A stretch of DNA of 64,000 nucleotides. Origin: Sinohyriopsis cumingii (Eukaryota; Mollusca; Bivalvia; Unionida; Unionidae). Position 1 is the first letter of the stretch. Each line of letters opens with the position of its first letter. The notes beneath the pieces are model-generated. The model ran no database searches and was not told where the DNA came from. It saw only the letters and a list, made by a program, of their open reading frames with translations. The stretch lies in assembly GCA_028554795.2 (NCBI GenBank), contig JAPYKE020000276.1:1-64000 (forward strand), given 5' to 3'. Position numbers and translations under genes: made by a program. This document shows, one piece after another, positions 51,241-61,646 of the stretch.

Positions 51241-51950
51241 GTAGCAGTAGTAACATGTTGCACTCTGGGAACGTACGGTAGGTTTGCATTGATGTGGCAC
51301 TAAGGTGACGTATTTGAAATCATGTGATAAAATTATCCTTTGGTTTAAGATGGGGGTACATTGTAACATTGTTAGAAGTGGCTTACCTCAGATGGGGCTA
51401 CCTGGTTACATTCGTAGAATTGACCTCAATATGAGTCATTTTGGGTATTACGGGAAGTCCCATGTTACCATTATTGATAAGTTTACTTGGAAATGACACT
51501 CTGAAGACGTACGAGAAATCCTATTTCAAAATGTAGTTTTATTCCGTTTCCATGCTGAAAAATTTCTGGGGACGTACGTAAAAATGTAACGTTAGCATTT
51601 TTTGATTACCATACAAACAAACACCCTACTATCCAGCACACGTTGTTTTTTATATAAATTACAAAATAGCACTCTATATATACTATCCAGCAACTGCTAT
51701 TTGATTACAATCCAAAAAAAAACACCCTACTATCCAGCACACACGTTTTTTAAAATGACACTCAGTTTTGAAGAAAGCGAAAATACGTGTAAACTATCAA
51801 AAGAACATGTTTGTGATTTGATAAAACTTGTGCTCGAAAATATTTTTTTTTAATTTGGTAATACAAACTATCCCCAAAAGTTTGGAGCAGCAATGTGTAG
51901 TTCTGTGGCACCTTCTTTATAGGGAAATTAGAAAATGACTTTCTAAATAA
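51241..51950. repeat. Host DNA with ccctactatccagcacac repeats
   Basis: Three diverged copies of a unit around acaccctactatccagcaca at about 51620, 51685 and 51725. No gene seen. Confidence 0.6.
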
Positions 51951-51957
51951 ATGCCTC

Positions 51958-52207
51958 TTAAAACCAGATGTTTGCTTAAGACTTTTAGACGATATCTTTA
52001 TGGTTTGGAGTTATTCACTAGAAGACCTTTATTATTTTATAGACTGTTTAAACAAATACATCCAACAATAAAATTTACATTCTATGTGTCTAAAAATAAA
52101 GTATCATTTTTTGACGTAGAAGTTGTGAAAAATGAAAATAATGACATAGCTACCATGGTTCATGTTAAAAACACGAATATTCATCAATATGTTGAATATT
52201 CTTCATG
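51958..52207 (+). mobile_element. Penelope-like reverse transcriptase fragment
   Basis: Two overlapping frames give CLRLLDDIFMVWSYSLEDLY, with the catalytic DD, and after a shift IHPTIKFTFYVSKNKVSFFD, VEVV, then NTNIHQYVEYSS. An RLDDIF-type palm followed by HPTIKFT and a FLDV-like block is characteristic of Penelope-like elements. It is cut precisely by the terminus of Polinton C. Confidence 0.7.
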
Positions 52208-52490
52208 AGTAGTGAATGGGGTCACTTTAGCGACAACGGGAATTAGCATTAAAAACCACCCTGGGTCACTTTGGCGACAATGGGAAATTTAACATTACGA
52301 AAACCCCTGGGTCACTTTAGCGACAATGGGAAATTAACATGGGAATATATTTTGGGTCTGTTGAGCGACAAAGTAAATTAACACGGGGAATAAATCGTGG
52401 GTCTGTTTAGCGAGAAGGGAAATTTAACATAGGCAAAAATAAAAAAATAAAAAAGGGTAGGCAATTGAAAGTCTATCTCTTTTCGAGAGA
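52208..52490. repeat. Polinton C terminal repeat
   Basis: Degenerate tandem units (gggtcactttagcgacaatg, ggaaatttaacat) followed by the outward stem-loop and downstream box. Unit sequence has drifted from B (gcgacaa versus gtctatg) while the layout is kept. Confidence 0.85.
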
Positions 52491-53125
52491 TGTGGGTGGC
52501 CCTGAAAAGGGCCTTTGGGTTTCTTCTTATAACTCTTCCACTTCTTCAACCATCTTCTAACTTTTGCCACTATTCCTGTCTTCTTCATCTTTATTTCTGA
52601 CTCAGGCATCCAGTCAGGATGACCTATCGCTCGCAATTTCTCCTGTATTCTTGTCCAGTTATTGTTGAGTTTCTCAAAGCTTTCTTTTCTCTTTCTATTT
52701 TCTTCTTCTTTTCTTTCCTTAAACCACTTTTCTTTCATGTTCTTTACCTCTTCCGTTAGCACTTTCCTCATTACTTCTTCCGTTTTTGTCAACTGGTCGA
52801 AACACCATTTTACGTATCGCCACTCCATCCAATACAATACTTTTTCTAGGAAGCACCTGACTTGGATGACATGGTCCAGTACTTCCTTCAAACTTCCCAC
52901 TCTGACATAAGGTGGGTCAGTAAATCCTCTTGACTTGTTGACTTCTTCTTCTATCATCCCTGCGATGAGATCTCTGTCTACCTTTAGTCCTTTGACTTGA
53001 ATAGTTAACAAGTCTTGCCTATTTCCATCACTCCATTCCTTTTCTATTCTTCCTACATTATATTCAGCATCCATTATCCAGAAATAGATATCTCTTAATA
53101 GATTGAATAATTTTGTCACCTCCAT
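52424..53125 (-). CDS. Cassette gene x3, open copy C with lost stop
   Basis: 233-aa open frame from the ATG at 53125, MEVTKLFNLLRDIYFWIMDA. Blocks: IEEEVNKSRGF, DPPYVRVGSLKEVLDHV, WMEWRYVKWCFDQL, RAIGHPDWMPESE. In A and B a TAG ends the gene after the KK(W/L)(R/K)S-like helix; here the codon is TAT, so translation would run through the stem-loop sequence (PKGPFQGH) into the terminal repeat to 52424. This loss of stop is the only visible defect. Confidence 0.75.
   Translation of the reverse strand: MEVTKLFNLLRDIYFWIMDAEYNVGRIEKEWSDGNRQDLLTIQVKGLKVDRDLIAGMIEEEVNKSRGFTDPPYVRVGSLKEVLDHVIQVRCFLEKVLYWMEWRYVKWCFDQLTKTEEVMRKVLTEEVKNMKEKWFKERKEEENRKRKESFEKLNNNWTRIQEKLRAIGHPDWMPESEIKMKKTGIVAKVRRWLKKWKSYKKKPKGPFQGHPHLSKRDRLSIAYPFLFFYFCLC
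52498..52513 (-). terminator. Histone-type 3' stem-loop in C terminal repeat (gene C-x3)
   Basis: CCAAAGGCCCTTTTCAGGGCC, exact ACCCA, then ATCTCTCGAAAAGAGATAG. Perfect stem. Confidence 0.88.
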
Positions 53126-53172
53126 CTTCTTTGTTTATTCCGTGGAATGGTCTGAACGACGAATACTGTGGG

Positions 53173-53213
53173 TTCTTATAGTTAAAGCGCGGACGTGAAG
53201 GAAAACATCCCCC
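53173..53213 (-). promoter_or_regulatory. Shared cassette promoter block (C-x3)
   Basis: Minus strand GGGGGATGTTTTCCTTCACG, TCCGCGCTTTAACTATAAGA. About 48 bases before the ATG at 53125. A second, partial copy lies at about 53247-53280. Confidence 0.8.
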
Positions 53214-53578
53214 AAGACTCAAATCTTATATTACCTAGATCATCACTTAAAACGCGCGGATGTGAAGGAAAACATCCCCTACTTTTCTCATCTCTTATTA
53301 TCTACTATTCACATACGTGAATCAGCAATAAACAAACCCAAAATCTACCATTCACACACGCAAAGCATTAAAATCAAACCCAAATCTACTATCTACACAA
53401 ACCAACTTAAGCTCTTACAAAACCCAATAATCTACTATCCACACAAACGTACGTGAGCGCTTACAAACACAAACACATACACTCACACATGGAAAAAAAG
53501 AGTCAGTGTTTATATTCACACTACTCTACATACACACATTGGCAAATAGATTACTATATCTTTTCTAAAGGTTTGGGT
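53214..53578. repeat. Cassette spacer in C
   Basis: No gene. Contains the partial promoter copy and ctactatccacacaaacgta / gtgagcgcttac phrases shared (in reverse) with the B spacers. Confidence 0.75.
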
Positions 53579-53594
53579 AGCCCTGAAAAGGGCT
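53579..53594 (-). terminator. Histone-type 3' stem-loop (gene C-x2)
   Basis: Minus strand AGCCCTTTTCAGGGCT, exact ACCCA, then TTTAGAAAAGATATAG. Starts 30 bases past the gene end. Confidence 0.85.
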
Positions 53595-53624
53595 GTTTTT
53601 TTTTAAGAACTCCAGGGCACCTGG

Positions 53625-53936
53625 TTAATGATGGCACCTTCCAGACCTCGCACCACACATACATCTCCGACTCCAATCTCCTTTCACTCTTCTTTTGACT
53701 GGGAGCGCAGAGGGAGGATGATTGGCGTCAGCACCCCAATCCTCTGTCTCTGGAATATTGTACGACATCCTCTCTCCTATTTTCTTTTCCTCCTCTTCCC
53801 TCTGTCTTCTCTCCTCCTCTTCCTTCTTTATTCTTCCCTCTTCTACTATGGCCTCCGCTGCCAGTTCATTTAACAGGCGCCTGGCGTATTCCAGATGCAT
53901 ATGGAGTTCAAGAAGTTTGCTTATTCTGGTATTCAT
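53625..53936 (-). CDS. Cassette gene x2, open copy C
   Basis: 103-aa frame MNTRISKLLELHMHLEYARR from the ATG at 53936. Charged coiled coil (EEGRIKKEEEERRQREEEEK), then DWGADANHPPSALP and a Cys/Arg-rich end. Compared with A, the last third is probably in a shifted frame, since an alternative frame here encodes a GAIINQV segment resembling A's DVTIKQV end. Function unknown. Confidence 0.7.
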   Translation of the reverse strand: MNTRISKLLELHMHLEYARRLLNELAAEAIVEEGRIKKEEEERRQREEEEKKIGERMSYNIPETEDWGADANHPPSALPVKRRVKGDWSRRCMCGARSGRCHH

Positions 53937-53985
53937 TGTCTTGTTAATGAATGAACAGGGTAGATAGACTGCCAAGCGATTTTCA

Positions 53986-54026
53986 ATTTATACTAAAAGC
54001 GCGGACGTGATGGAAAACATCCCCCT
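53986..54026 (-). promoter_or_regulatory. Shared cassette promoter block (C-x2)
   Basis: Minus strand GGGGGATGTTTTCCATCACG, TCCGCGCTTTTAGTATAAAT; 50 bases before the ATG at 53936. Partial copy at about 54062-54085. Confidence 0.8.
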
Positions 54027-54377
54027 AAAACAAAAGTTATATTACCTAGATCATGACCAAACAACGCGCGGACCTAAAAGAAACACTCACTAATTTTTTT
54101 ATACTATCCATCACTATTCCCAAAAAAAATTCATTTTAAAAAATAATATACTATCCACATACGCGGAGCAGCAATAAACAAACCCCAAAACTACTATTCC
54201 CACACGTCAAACATCAAAAAACATTATCATTATCTACTATCCACACAAACGTACGTGAGTGCTTACAAACACAAACACATACAATCACACCAGAAAAGAG
54301 TTAGTTTTTATATTCACACTACTCTACAGACATACATTGGCAAATCGATTGTCATTTTCTTTTCTAGAGATTGGGGT
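54027..54377. repeat. Cassette spacer in C, second copy
   Basis: No gene; same phrases as 53214-53578 (ctactatccacacaaacgta, cacaccagaaaagagttag). Confidence 0.75.
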
Positions 54378-54392
54378 AGCCCTGAAAAGGCG
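54378..54392 (-). terminator. Histone-type 3' stem-loop, decayed (gene C-x1)
   Basis: Loop and 3' arm (TTTTCAGGGCT) with ACCCCA and TCTAGAAAAGAAAA remain, but the 5' arm reads CGCC instead of AGCCC and the segment before it is deleted up to the gene end. Confidence 0.6.
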
Positions 54393-54403
54393 ATCTTTTA
54401 TAT

Positions 54404-54763
54404 TCAAAGAATGCGACGTCCTCTGACGATAGACTTTCTGACGATAGGTTTGCTTCTTCGGAAAGAGAAGAAGAACTCTTTGGTGTCGATACGACAATCG
54501 ACAAAGCTTCTGTCAGGTTCAGGTTCCTGCTGCTGCTGTTGTTGTTGCTGTTGCTGCTCTCTCTGTTGTTTCTGAAGTCTGTACTTCTCTGTCCATTCTT
54601 CTTTCTCCCTGTTCATTTCTTCTCTGAAGAGCTCTTCTATCAGGTCTTCAGTGACTTTTAACATTCTCACATTCTCTATCTCTTCAGCCTTCGGTATCAG
54701 ACTGTGTCTGACCCTATGCAAATTCACGTAGGCCTCGTTTAGCTTAACTAGTCTGGAGCACAT
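54404..54763 (-). CDS. Cassette gene x1, open copy C
   Basis: 119-aa frame from the ATG at 54763, MCSRLVKLNEAYVNLHRVRH, same helix (LKVTEDLIEELFREEMNREK), shorter poly-Gln run and basic tail (FSFRRSKPIVRKSIVRGRRI). Reading frame intact; only the 3' stem-loop is damaged by a deletion close to the stop. Confidence 0.75.
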   Translation of the reverse strand: MCSRLVKLNEAYVNLHRVRHSLIPKAEEIENVRMLKVTEDLIEELFREEMNREKEEWTEKYRLQKQQREQQQQQQQQQQEPEPDRSFVDCRIDTKEFFFSFRRSKPIVRKSIVRGRRIL

Positions 54764-54815
54764 CTTCGTAGGAGGATGAGTCGACAATGGATGGTTAGAC
54801 TGGAGGCTACCGCGG

Positions 54816-54855
54816 CTTTAAAGTCAAAGCGAGGACGTGAAGGAAAACATCCCTC
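54816..54855 (-). promoter_or_regulatory. Shared cassette promoter block (C-x1)
   Basis: Minus strand GGGATGTTTTCCTTCACGTC, CTCGCTTTGACTTTAAAG, matching B 44411-44450 including the weak TTTAAAG in place of TATA. Confidence 0.75.
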
Positions 54856-54981
54856 CACGGTTTTCGAGCCGCAACGTTCAATGAGTGTAATGAGAGGGAT
54901 AGTAAGAAGTCAAAGAGCATGAATCAAGATTCCTATAGCCAAACAAACCACAAAGGCATTTTTTTTCAAAACACAACATTT

Positions 54982-54987
54982 TTTATT
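54982..54987 (-). terminator. Poly(A) signal after protease gene C
   Basis: AATAAA on the minus strand about 85 bases past the protease end, as in A and B. Confidence 0.7.
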
Positions 54988-55069
54988 CAAAAATCACTTA
55001 ACACTGACAAACAACTCTAACATTTTTTAACAAAAACCCAACAATATAACATCAAACATTTTTTTCAAA

Positions 55070-55658
55070 TCACAAACATTTTTTCTCAACTAACACATTA
55101 TTTTGCACAAGGCTGACAACGTTGTGAATGAAATTGTGATTTCCACTTTGGAAGTCATTAGGCCATTGATGGACACCACGTTTCCTAGCTTGAGACAAAA
55201 GATAAGCATAATGGTCACAAAACCATTTATCTACTTTCACATCGTTTCTAGAAGAATGAACGAGGATCAAAATGAGTCACTAAATGTTCTAAGGAATAGC
55301 CCAGGCTGCGATGATGCAGAAAATACACACAATACTGTCCACACACCAAGGAATCTGTGCCTTGTAATTTCACATTATTGAATCGGGTGGTCTGAGCATT
55401 TCGTCTCATAAAGTCAATGATATCGTCTTCCAAAGGAGGCAATCCATACGAATCGAAATATTCCACACATCCTTCTTGAGGAAAGTGGACGGCTTTCCAG
55501 TGGATTCCTGGGAGATGACTGTCGTCCGTGTTGATCACATAAGCTTGATGGTCTTGAGGTTTGCGATGAGGGAGTTCATCTTTAGCACAGACGACAGGAT
55601 TCCAAGAAGCCGTATACGAACTGTGGTTCAAAAGGTAATAAAGTTCCCAGGTATCGAT
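55070..55658 (-). pseudogene. Adenain-like cysteine protease, broken copy C
   Basis: Same protein as B 43616-44204. The start codon position reads ATC at 55656-55658. His is in GIHWKAV, Asp in EYFDSYG and Cys in LVCGQYC. A frameshift near 55258 (after FDPRS) separates the C-terminal WFCDHYAYLLSQARKR part. Catalytic residues are present. Confidence 0.85.
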
Positions 55659-55670
55659 GTTTTTTCTTCT

Positions 55671-56171
55671 TCACAGGTAATAATAAGTGATCAATTCGAT
55701 CCTGACTTTTTGCTTGAAAATGTCTGACAAATAACCGTTTCTTCGCTTCGTCTCCCCACTCTGATTCAGGACAGCTTCGATACGATGGATCTCTTGTGTG
55801 GTTAATGATGGACAAGAATGTTCACGCAAGTCTTTATACCACTGATGCAACACGACTTCATCCTAGATGAGACTCCAAGCTTCGTCCAGATACTTGTCCA
55901 ATTTTTCTTCTTGACTCAGCATCAGGCATTTATCGTGTTGAATTTGACTGGGATGATCGTTTTGACATCCATAGGAATCTTTCTTGATCAATTCCGTAAT
56001 TTTTTCGACCAAATGTTTGGCAAAACAGGAGACTAAATGCGCTTCTTGTTCTGGCCATCTCGACTTCATCATAACTTCGTCGCCTTTGTCTTGAGATTCT
56101 TCTCCCACGGTCTCCTCACATTCCATGTCCAAAGTTTCTTCACTAGGTAAAGAGGGATAACAGTCTTCCAT
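55671..56171 (-). pseudogene. Conserved 160-aa Polinton protein, one stop (copy C)
   Basis: MEDCYPSLPSEETLDMECEE; one in-frame TAG at 55863 after DEAWSLI, beyond which the frame continues HQWYKDLREHSC to VRIELITYYYL at 55671. Slightly longer than B through an acidic insertion (ESQDKGDE). Confidence 0.75.
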
Positions 56172-56176
56172 GTCTT

Positions 56177-57501
56177 CTAATAATCTAGAATGACTTCTCT
56201 CAAACTGTTGATTTCTATGGTATTGTCGAATTCTGCATACAGGATGACGTTGACCGTTACATCAGGGTCTCGGTTTGTAAACTGAAGTTCCACACGAATC
56301 TGACCCGATTTTATAGGGTGGAAATGTCCCTCGTCGCTGCCTTGGTCTGGAGTGAAATCAAAACCCCACAAAGCATAGCCTCCTGCATAATCGTCGTATG
56401 TAATGCCATGACTGGTGTTGGTTCCTAACTGTCCCGTGGCTTCGTACAGGGACAAGTACGATCTCAAATAATTCTTCGCGGCACCAAAGTTAGGCTCAAA
56501 GGGTCGGGTACACAAGGCCTTGCCGTCGCGACTGACTTCGATCTTGGACACGCCAAAGTGTCGAAACTCAAAAGGATTTTCGTCGTGAAGTCCATTGATA
56601 GCTGAATTCCTGACGATACCAACGATCAAACGTTAGGGTAACTGTCCTTGGAACAGATGATCTTCGATCATGGATCGCTGTTCAGCGGGAATGGTGAACG
56701 TTTTCACTTCCACGCGTCGTATAGGATACTTGGCGGTCGTTCTGTTCAACGTGTGACTGACGTCATTTCCCACTTTGGGTAACACTTCCACACGTCGTAC
56801 GTACAGCCTGGCTTCTTGGATGACAGTTTTGTACTCGTTAGCATGAGCCATTAAATGGAAAGCAGCAGTGCAATGATTCAGTCTCAGGCGGATATTCACG
56901 CCGTTTAGCAAATATTTTTCTTGCAGCCACATGTCCAAATGCAAACGATCCGTCAGTTCTAAACTTCGCCCTTGCAGAATTTTATTTCTACGTGTGTTAA
57001 ACCCCACATTGTGAGCATTGTCACCTTCTGTCAGGGCTGTGTCGCTAAACGTGGCTACACCCGCTGTGTCAGGTTTCCATACCACGCAAGCATCCAGATG
57101 AATATTCTTGGCTTCTTTTCCGTACGTCAAGAGATTTTCCAGGTAGGCACGATATGGGTAAGTATCCATGCTGCTGCTGACCAGTTTGTTATTCAAGTAC
57201 AAGTCCAATTCACTGAACAACAATGCATGAAATTGTTGACGGGAGCTACTCTATCATTGGCTCCAGGATTGGTGTTGTCCGCCGCTTTGATCACTTTGAC
57301 TTTCAAGTACAGGTAACTGCTATTCAGATCAATGTAATCTTCGGGCTGACCTTTGATATCAAACTCGATGGGAGCTGAATCCGTCAAAGAGGAGACGGGA
57401 TGAAATTCCACCCATTGGGATTCTTGCATCGTCATCATGGTGGGTGGCATGGCAAACAGATTCAGTTCCGACTTGGAACAAGCGCAAGACTCTCGGTGCA
57501 T
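56177..57501 (-). pseudogene. Major capsid protein, broken copy C
   Basis: MHRESCACSKSELNLFAMPP start at 57501. A one-base change near 57220 shifts the frame, and an in-frame TAA lies at 56633. All jelly-roll blocks of B are present (LDLYLNNKLVSSSMDTYPYR, KYPIRRVEVKTFTI, DQGSDEGHFHPIKSG). Confidence 0.88.
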
Positions 57502-57519
57502 TATGTTTTTTTCTCTTTC

Positions 57520-57963
57520 TCAATAATCGAAAACGTCTAAGTCTCGAACGGTTCTTCTTTTCTTTGTCTTTCTAGCTTTAGACGTGTGAAATCTGGTGAA
57601 AGGGTGTTTTCTTCGTCGTCTCTTTCTGCCTTGTCCTTGCTGTGGCTACAAGGAAGTAGGAATGCCTGACTCGGTAGCGTGCAGGGCATTTATAGGTGTT
57701 TCTCGTCGGCCCAAAAGGTCTTTACCCGTTTGCAGCAAGACATTTTTGCCTGCCCTCAAGAAGGCTTCTCTGGGGTTTTGTTTGTCGATGATGATATTTT
57801 GGAGAAATTCTTTGCCTTGTGTCAGTGCGGCATCTTTCAAGGTGTGCAATCCTCGTGTCACCATCGGTTTCAACACCGGGGCCACCGAACGAAAGGCTGA
57901 TTTTAACATATCTCCTAAACCGTGTCCTCGCTGTCGAGCAACCCCTCGGTACACTGGATACAT
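57520..57963 (-). pseudogene. pVI-like minor capsid protein, one stop (copy C)
   Basis: MYPVYRGVARQRGHGLGDML; open to an in-frame TAG near 57649 after SGIPTSL, then the same frame continues with the basic end to DVFDY at 57520. Starts three bases past the penton stop. Confidence 0.78.
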
Positions 57964-57966
57964 GAC

Positions 57967-58895
57967 TTACGACTCGCGAGAGAACCGTTTTCGAAAATGG
58001 AGTTTCACCGTGACTTTTCCTTTGGTGAATCGAATATTTTGTCCCAGATCTCCTTTTATAGCAATGTTGACCGTGTCCAAATACGACTTGCTGACAGGCA
58101 AATAGTGAGGATGTACAAATTCGAGGTGGACGTGATAAGTGTTTCCACCTTCCTCGTCAGCGTCCGTGGCAGAATCCACTTTGAAAGGAACGACACGTAG
58201 TAACGGTACGGAGGTGTGTCCCACCACGTTGTACTCCACCACATCGGTGTACACAAATATCAAATTCAGTCCTTGGTTCATTTCTACCGGGGAACGAAAT
58301 AACTTGCTAAAAGACTCGTTGTCGTAAATGATTGGTAATTAATTTTTCTTGATCATGACCATTCTCATGTCCATGTCTCCGCCCAACATGTTAAACAATT
58401 CAGGACAAAATAAAATGGACATGATTTTACCCCCGTCAAATTTCATCAAGATGCGACGAGCTGCTTTGTGGTATCCCATGGTGACTCTTTTTTTGACACT
58501 TTCCAAAGCTTTGAGAAACACGACATTAAATCTGGGGGTAACGGTGCTGACCAAATGTTGACCACTAAAATAATAGCCTGGGGGAACGACAAGTGGTAGG
58601 ACCACTTTTGAGTTTTGTCATCATAGCTTTTGTGTTCATATTTGACATGGGTATTCAAGTACTTTTGCAATGATTCGTCATGAACTTCCACCGTAAAAAA
58701 AATTTTGATTGGGAAGGACATTGAGGACTTGGGTCGGGTGAATGATTTCCACTAAAGCCACTTCCGAATGGGCTTCGTGATCTAATTGGATGGCCTGAAG
58801 TAATTTGGCCGTGTAACAGCACAACATGTTGTTGGGAAACACCTCCATGGACCTGTCACTGGGTAGGGTTAAGTAAAATTGGTTTGGAGACTCAT
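57967..58895 (-). pseudogene. Penton-type minor capsid protein, broken copy C
   Basis: Start at 58895 overlaps the membrane-protein stop (ATGA). Shifts occur near 58700 and 58590 and a stop near 58340; blocks YFSGQHLVSTVTPRFNVV, VEYNVVGHTSVPLLR and NIRFTKGKVTVKLHF are clear. Confidence 0.82.
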
Positions 58896-59311
58896 AATTC
58901 CAGCGTTCTGTGGCTGTCCGAGGGGTTACTGGACGTCAGAGGCGTGTCTCCGCCTAAAATGGGGTTGTTGTTGTGGTTGTTATTGGAGTTGTTATTGACA
59001 CTGGCACGGGACACAAGGTTCCCGTTGTTTCCGTTCGAGGAGGATTTCAGGGAGGGATTGGGAAGAAGGTAACCGATGCAACTGCTTAATAAAATGGTCC
59101 ACAATTGTTTGTCTCCTTGTTGCAAACTCAAATTGGCAATGGCTGCCCCGATGACACAATACACCACGAAGATTTAACAGAAAAAGACGATTTGCGTTTT
59201 AGGCACACGTTCTCCACACCACACCCACAAAGGTTGTGTTTGTAAATCTTGCAAAGAAGAACTGGGTGAAGGAGTGGTAGCAGTAGTAGCTGCGTCTGTG
59301 TGAAAGGGCAT
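58892..59311 (-). pseudogene. Conserved Polinton membrane protein, one stop (copy C)
   Basis: From MPFHTDAATTATTPSPSSSL the frame is open through WVWCGERVPKTQIVFFC to an in-frame TAA at 59173; B has a sense codon there. It continues through the hydrophobic VVYCVIGAAIANLSLQ and CIGYLLPNPSLK to TGA at 58892. The best copy for reading this gene. Confidence 0.75.
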
Positions 59312-59316
59312 GATGG

Positions 59317-60425
59317 TCACTTCTTTTTATAGTCGATGACTTGCGAAGCGTCGATCCAAGAATCAAAACTGGGTGGATATCCTTTCCAACGTACTTTGAC
59401 TTCTTTGACACGTCGTTTTCCCACTTTACGGGTTCTGCGTTCGAGAATGCTTTCGATGTCGTACAATTCGTCTGCCTTTTTGGTGACACATTGTAACTCG
59501 GGCAAATAAAACGTTCCTTTGAGCACTTCTCCGTTCATGTCTTCCAATTTATAGACGGCAGGATGACGGCCATGCACTCGTCCAGTGACACGAAACAATT
59601 CGGTCGTCCAGTTAGGTAAGTAACCTTTGTCGAAAGTGCGTTTGGTTTTACCAATGTGTACCCAATCTCCTACGGCCAACACTCCACTTTTCTTGGGGAC
59701 AGCCCTCGTCGGGGACGTACCAGACAGGCGCTCAAACACCAGCACTTCGTTCTCTGGAGTCACTTCTTGCGGGGCACGTCCGATGCTTCGATGGTAAGAT
59801 TGGTTGTACGCTTGCACCAGGTGCGGTAAGATGTCGATGTACTTCAGAGTGTGATGATGAGTAAAATATTTCCACATGCGTTCTTTCAAAGTGCGTTGAA
59901 AACGCTCCACGATGCTCGCTTTGGTTTCGGGATTCTCGGTGGTAAAAAATGAATGTCACGTTTCTTTAATTCTTTTTGGAAAGCTTGGTTCAGAAATTCG
60001 GTACCTTTGTCCGTTTGCCATCGAAGAGGGTGACGACCGCTTTGTTTGAACACTCGTTGCAGGGCTCGCACCAATTCGCTGCTCGATTTGGAAGTCAAGG
60101 GTACGACCCAGGCAAATTTGGAAAAGACGTCGATGACACAAAACAAATATTTGTAGCCACGATTGTAGCTGGCCAAATGAGAGACATCGGTTAAATCGGC
60201 TTGCCATTGATGATCGATGCCTTCCACTCGGGTGCGACTTCTGGAAAAGTTGCGTCGAATGGGTTTGTGTAAAGTGTAGGTAGCTTGTTCTTGTAACCAT
60301 CGTTGCACTTGAGGTTAACGGAGACTTTTCAGTCGAGTTTTGGCAGCACGATACAATTTTTGAACTCCTGCGTAACCTGCAGGATGGGACGGATCGTAGT
60401 CAATGCTGGCTAACACCTTCTCCAT
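59317..60425 (-). pseudogene. Polinton integrase with chromodomain, broken copy C
   Basis: True ATG visible at 60425 (MEKVLASIDYDPSHPAGYAG). An in-frame TAA lies near 60315 and a base loss near 59947 shifts the frame after the second catalytic Asp. The chromodomain (YDIESILERRTRKVGKRRV) is open to 59317. Confidence 0.88.
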
Positions 60426-60437
60426 TGTTTTTGTTTC

Positions 60438-61139
60438 TTAATAAGGCACCCACTCTTCGAGGATGCTACTTTGGGTGGGACGAAAGGGTGGATTGGAAAC
60501 GGATTTACGTGTCCGACGGGCTACGGGAGTAGAAGTCGAAGGTAGTAGTGGTGGAGGTTTCAATGGAATGGCTTTGGTCTTCTTTTATTTTTTCACTTCT
60601 GGTTTCCCTTCTTTCTTTTTCACTTCTGTCGAAGGAGGAGTGGACATCATCTTTGAAACCCAAGCTTTCATTTCTTCTCGTTGGGGTGTGGGGGACGGGG
60701 TCAACAAGGATGCTGAAATCTTACTAGACATGGGAGCTGCTGACGGTGTTTGAAACACTTGTCGCATCTCTTCTTCTTCAGGTCTTCGTGGGGTAGCATC
60801 TCTGGTGACCCCTGGGGATGGTAGTAGTGGTGGTGGTGGTAGTGATGATGGTGCTGGACTTTTCATCAATGTCTTAAAATCTTTCAGAGTGGGTAGAGCT
60901 GTTTCGTCTAAAGCTTTCTGGTGAAAGAGTTGCAGTCGTTACAAGAGTTGACCGTACTTTTGCAATTTTTCTGTTTCGGACAAGTCTTGGCAATCCATCA
61001 AGGACTGCAATTCGTGTTGTAACTGGGACGTCTCGCTCAAATTGGGATTGGATGTTAAATGCGGGGTGCGTTGTTCTTGCCAACGATGGTATTCCATCCA
61101 TCGTTTGTAAGGTACTAAAGCTAGTTTTCGTCCTTCCAT
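60438..61139 (-). pseudogene. Pre-integrase linker protein, broken copy C
   Basis: MEGRKLALVPYKRWMEYHRW from 61139, in-frame TAA at about 60939 and another near 60585, ending EEWVPY at 60438. Contains Pro/Ser-rich insertions relative to B. Confidence 0.7.
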
Positions 61140-61187
61140 GGGATGTGAGGGGTTGATTCTGAGATCTTGGGACTCCAGAGTGCCTTT

Positions 61188-61591
61188 TTATCTTGCTCCC
61201 ACCAGTCCTTCCAACATGGTTCCCAAGACTCCTTTCAGCAATGGGCCTAGCAAGAGGGGTAACATTCCTCCACGTTGGACCAACATCTTCTTGTTTTGAC
61301 GAATGGGAATTTTCTTTTGAACCATTTGGCGAAGAACGTGACGATGTTTGCCTAAGCATTGTTTCTGGTGTTTGGACAAAGGGATCGTGCCTTTCAAGAC
61401 GTTCAAACAACATTCGCACACGGTATCGATGACCTCTTTGGAAGCTGATTGAATGAGTTTTTTTATAGGGGTGGAGAAGCTTTGGACAGGACAGATAACA
61501 TGTCCCCATGTTTGACTAAAGGAGGAGGCAGTCCTTTCCTTTTCTTTCCTTGGGGTTGTTTAGAAGAGGGATGTTTTATGGAGGGTGACAT
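61188..61591 (-). pseudogene. Small basic protein with Gly/Leu-rich tail, frameshifted copy C
   Basis: Start at 61591; a shorter A run near 61460 shifts the frame. From there CECCLNVLKGTIPLSKHQKQ through MLVQRGGMLPLLLGPLLKG is open to 61188. Confidence 0.72.
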
Positions 61592-61646
61592 CTTTGAGTC
61601 TTCAGCACCAAAACCACTGATACCCCTACTCGGTCACAGGCCCTTT

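Noticed and set aside
44348..54787. Possibility that the stem-loops belong to real histone genes
   Set aside because: None of the adjacent reading frames has a histone-fold or H1 sequence; they are coiled-coil or unknown proteins present in the same order in three Polintons.
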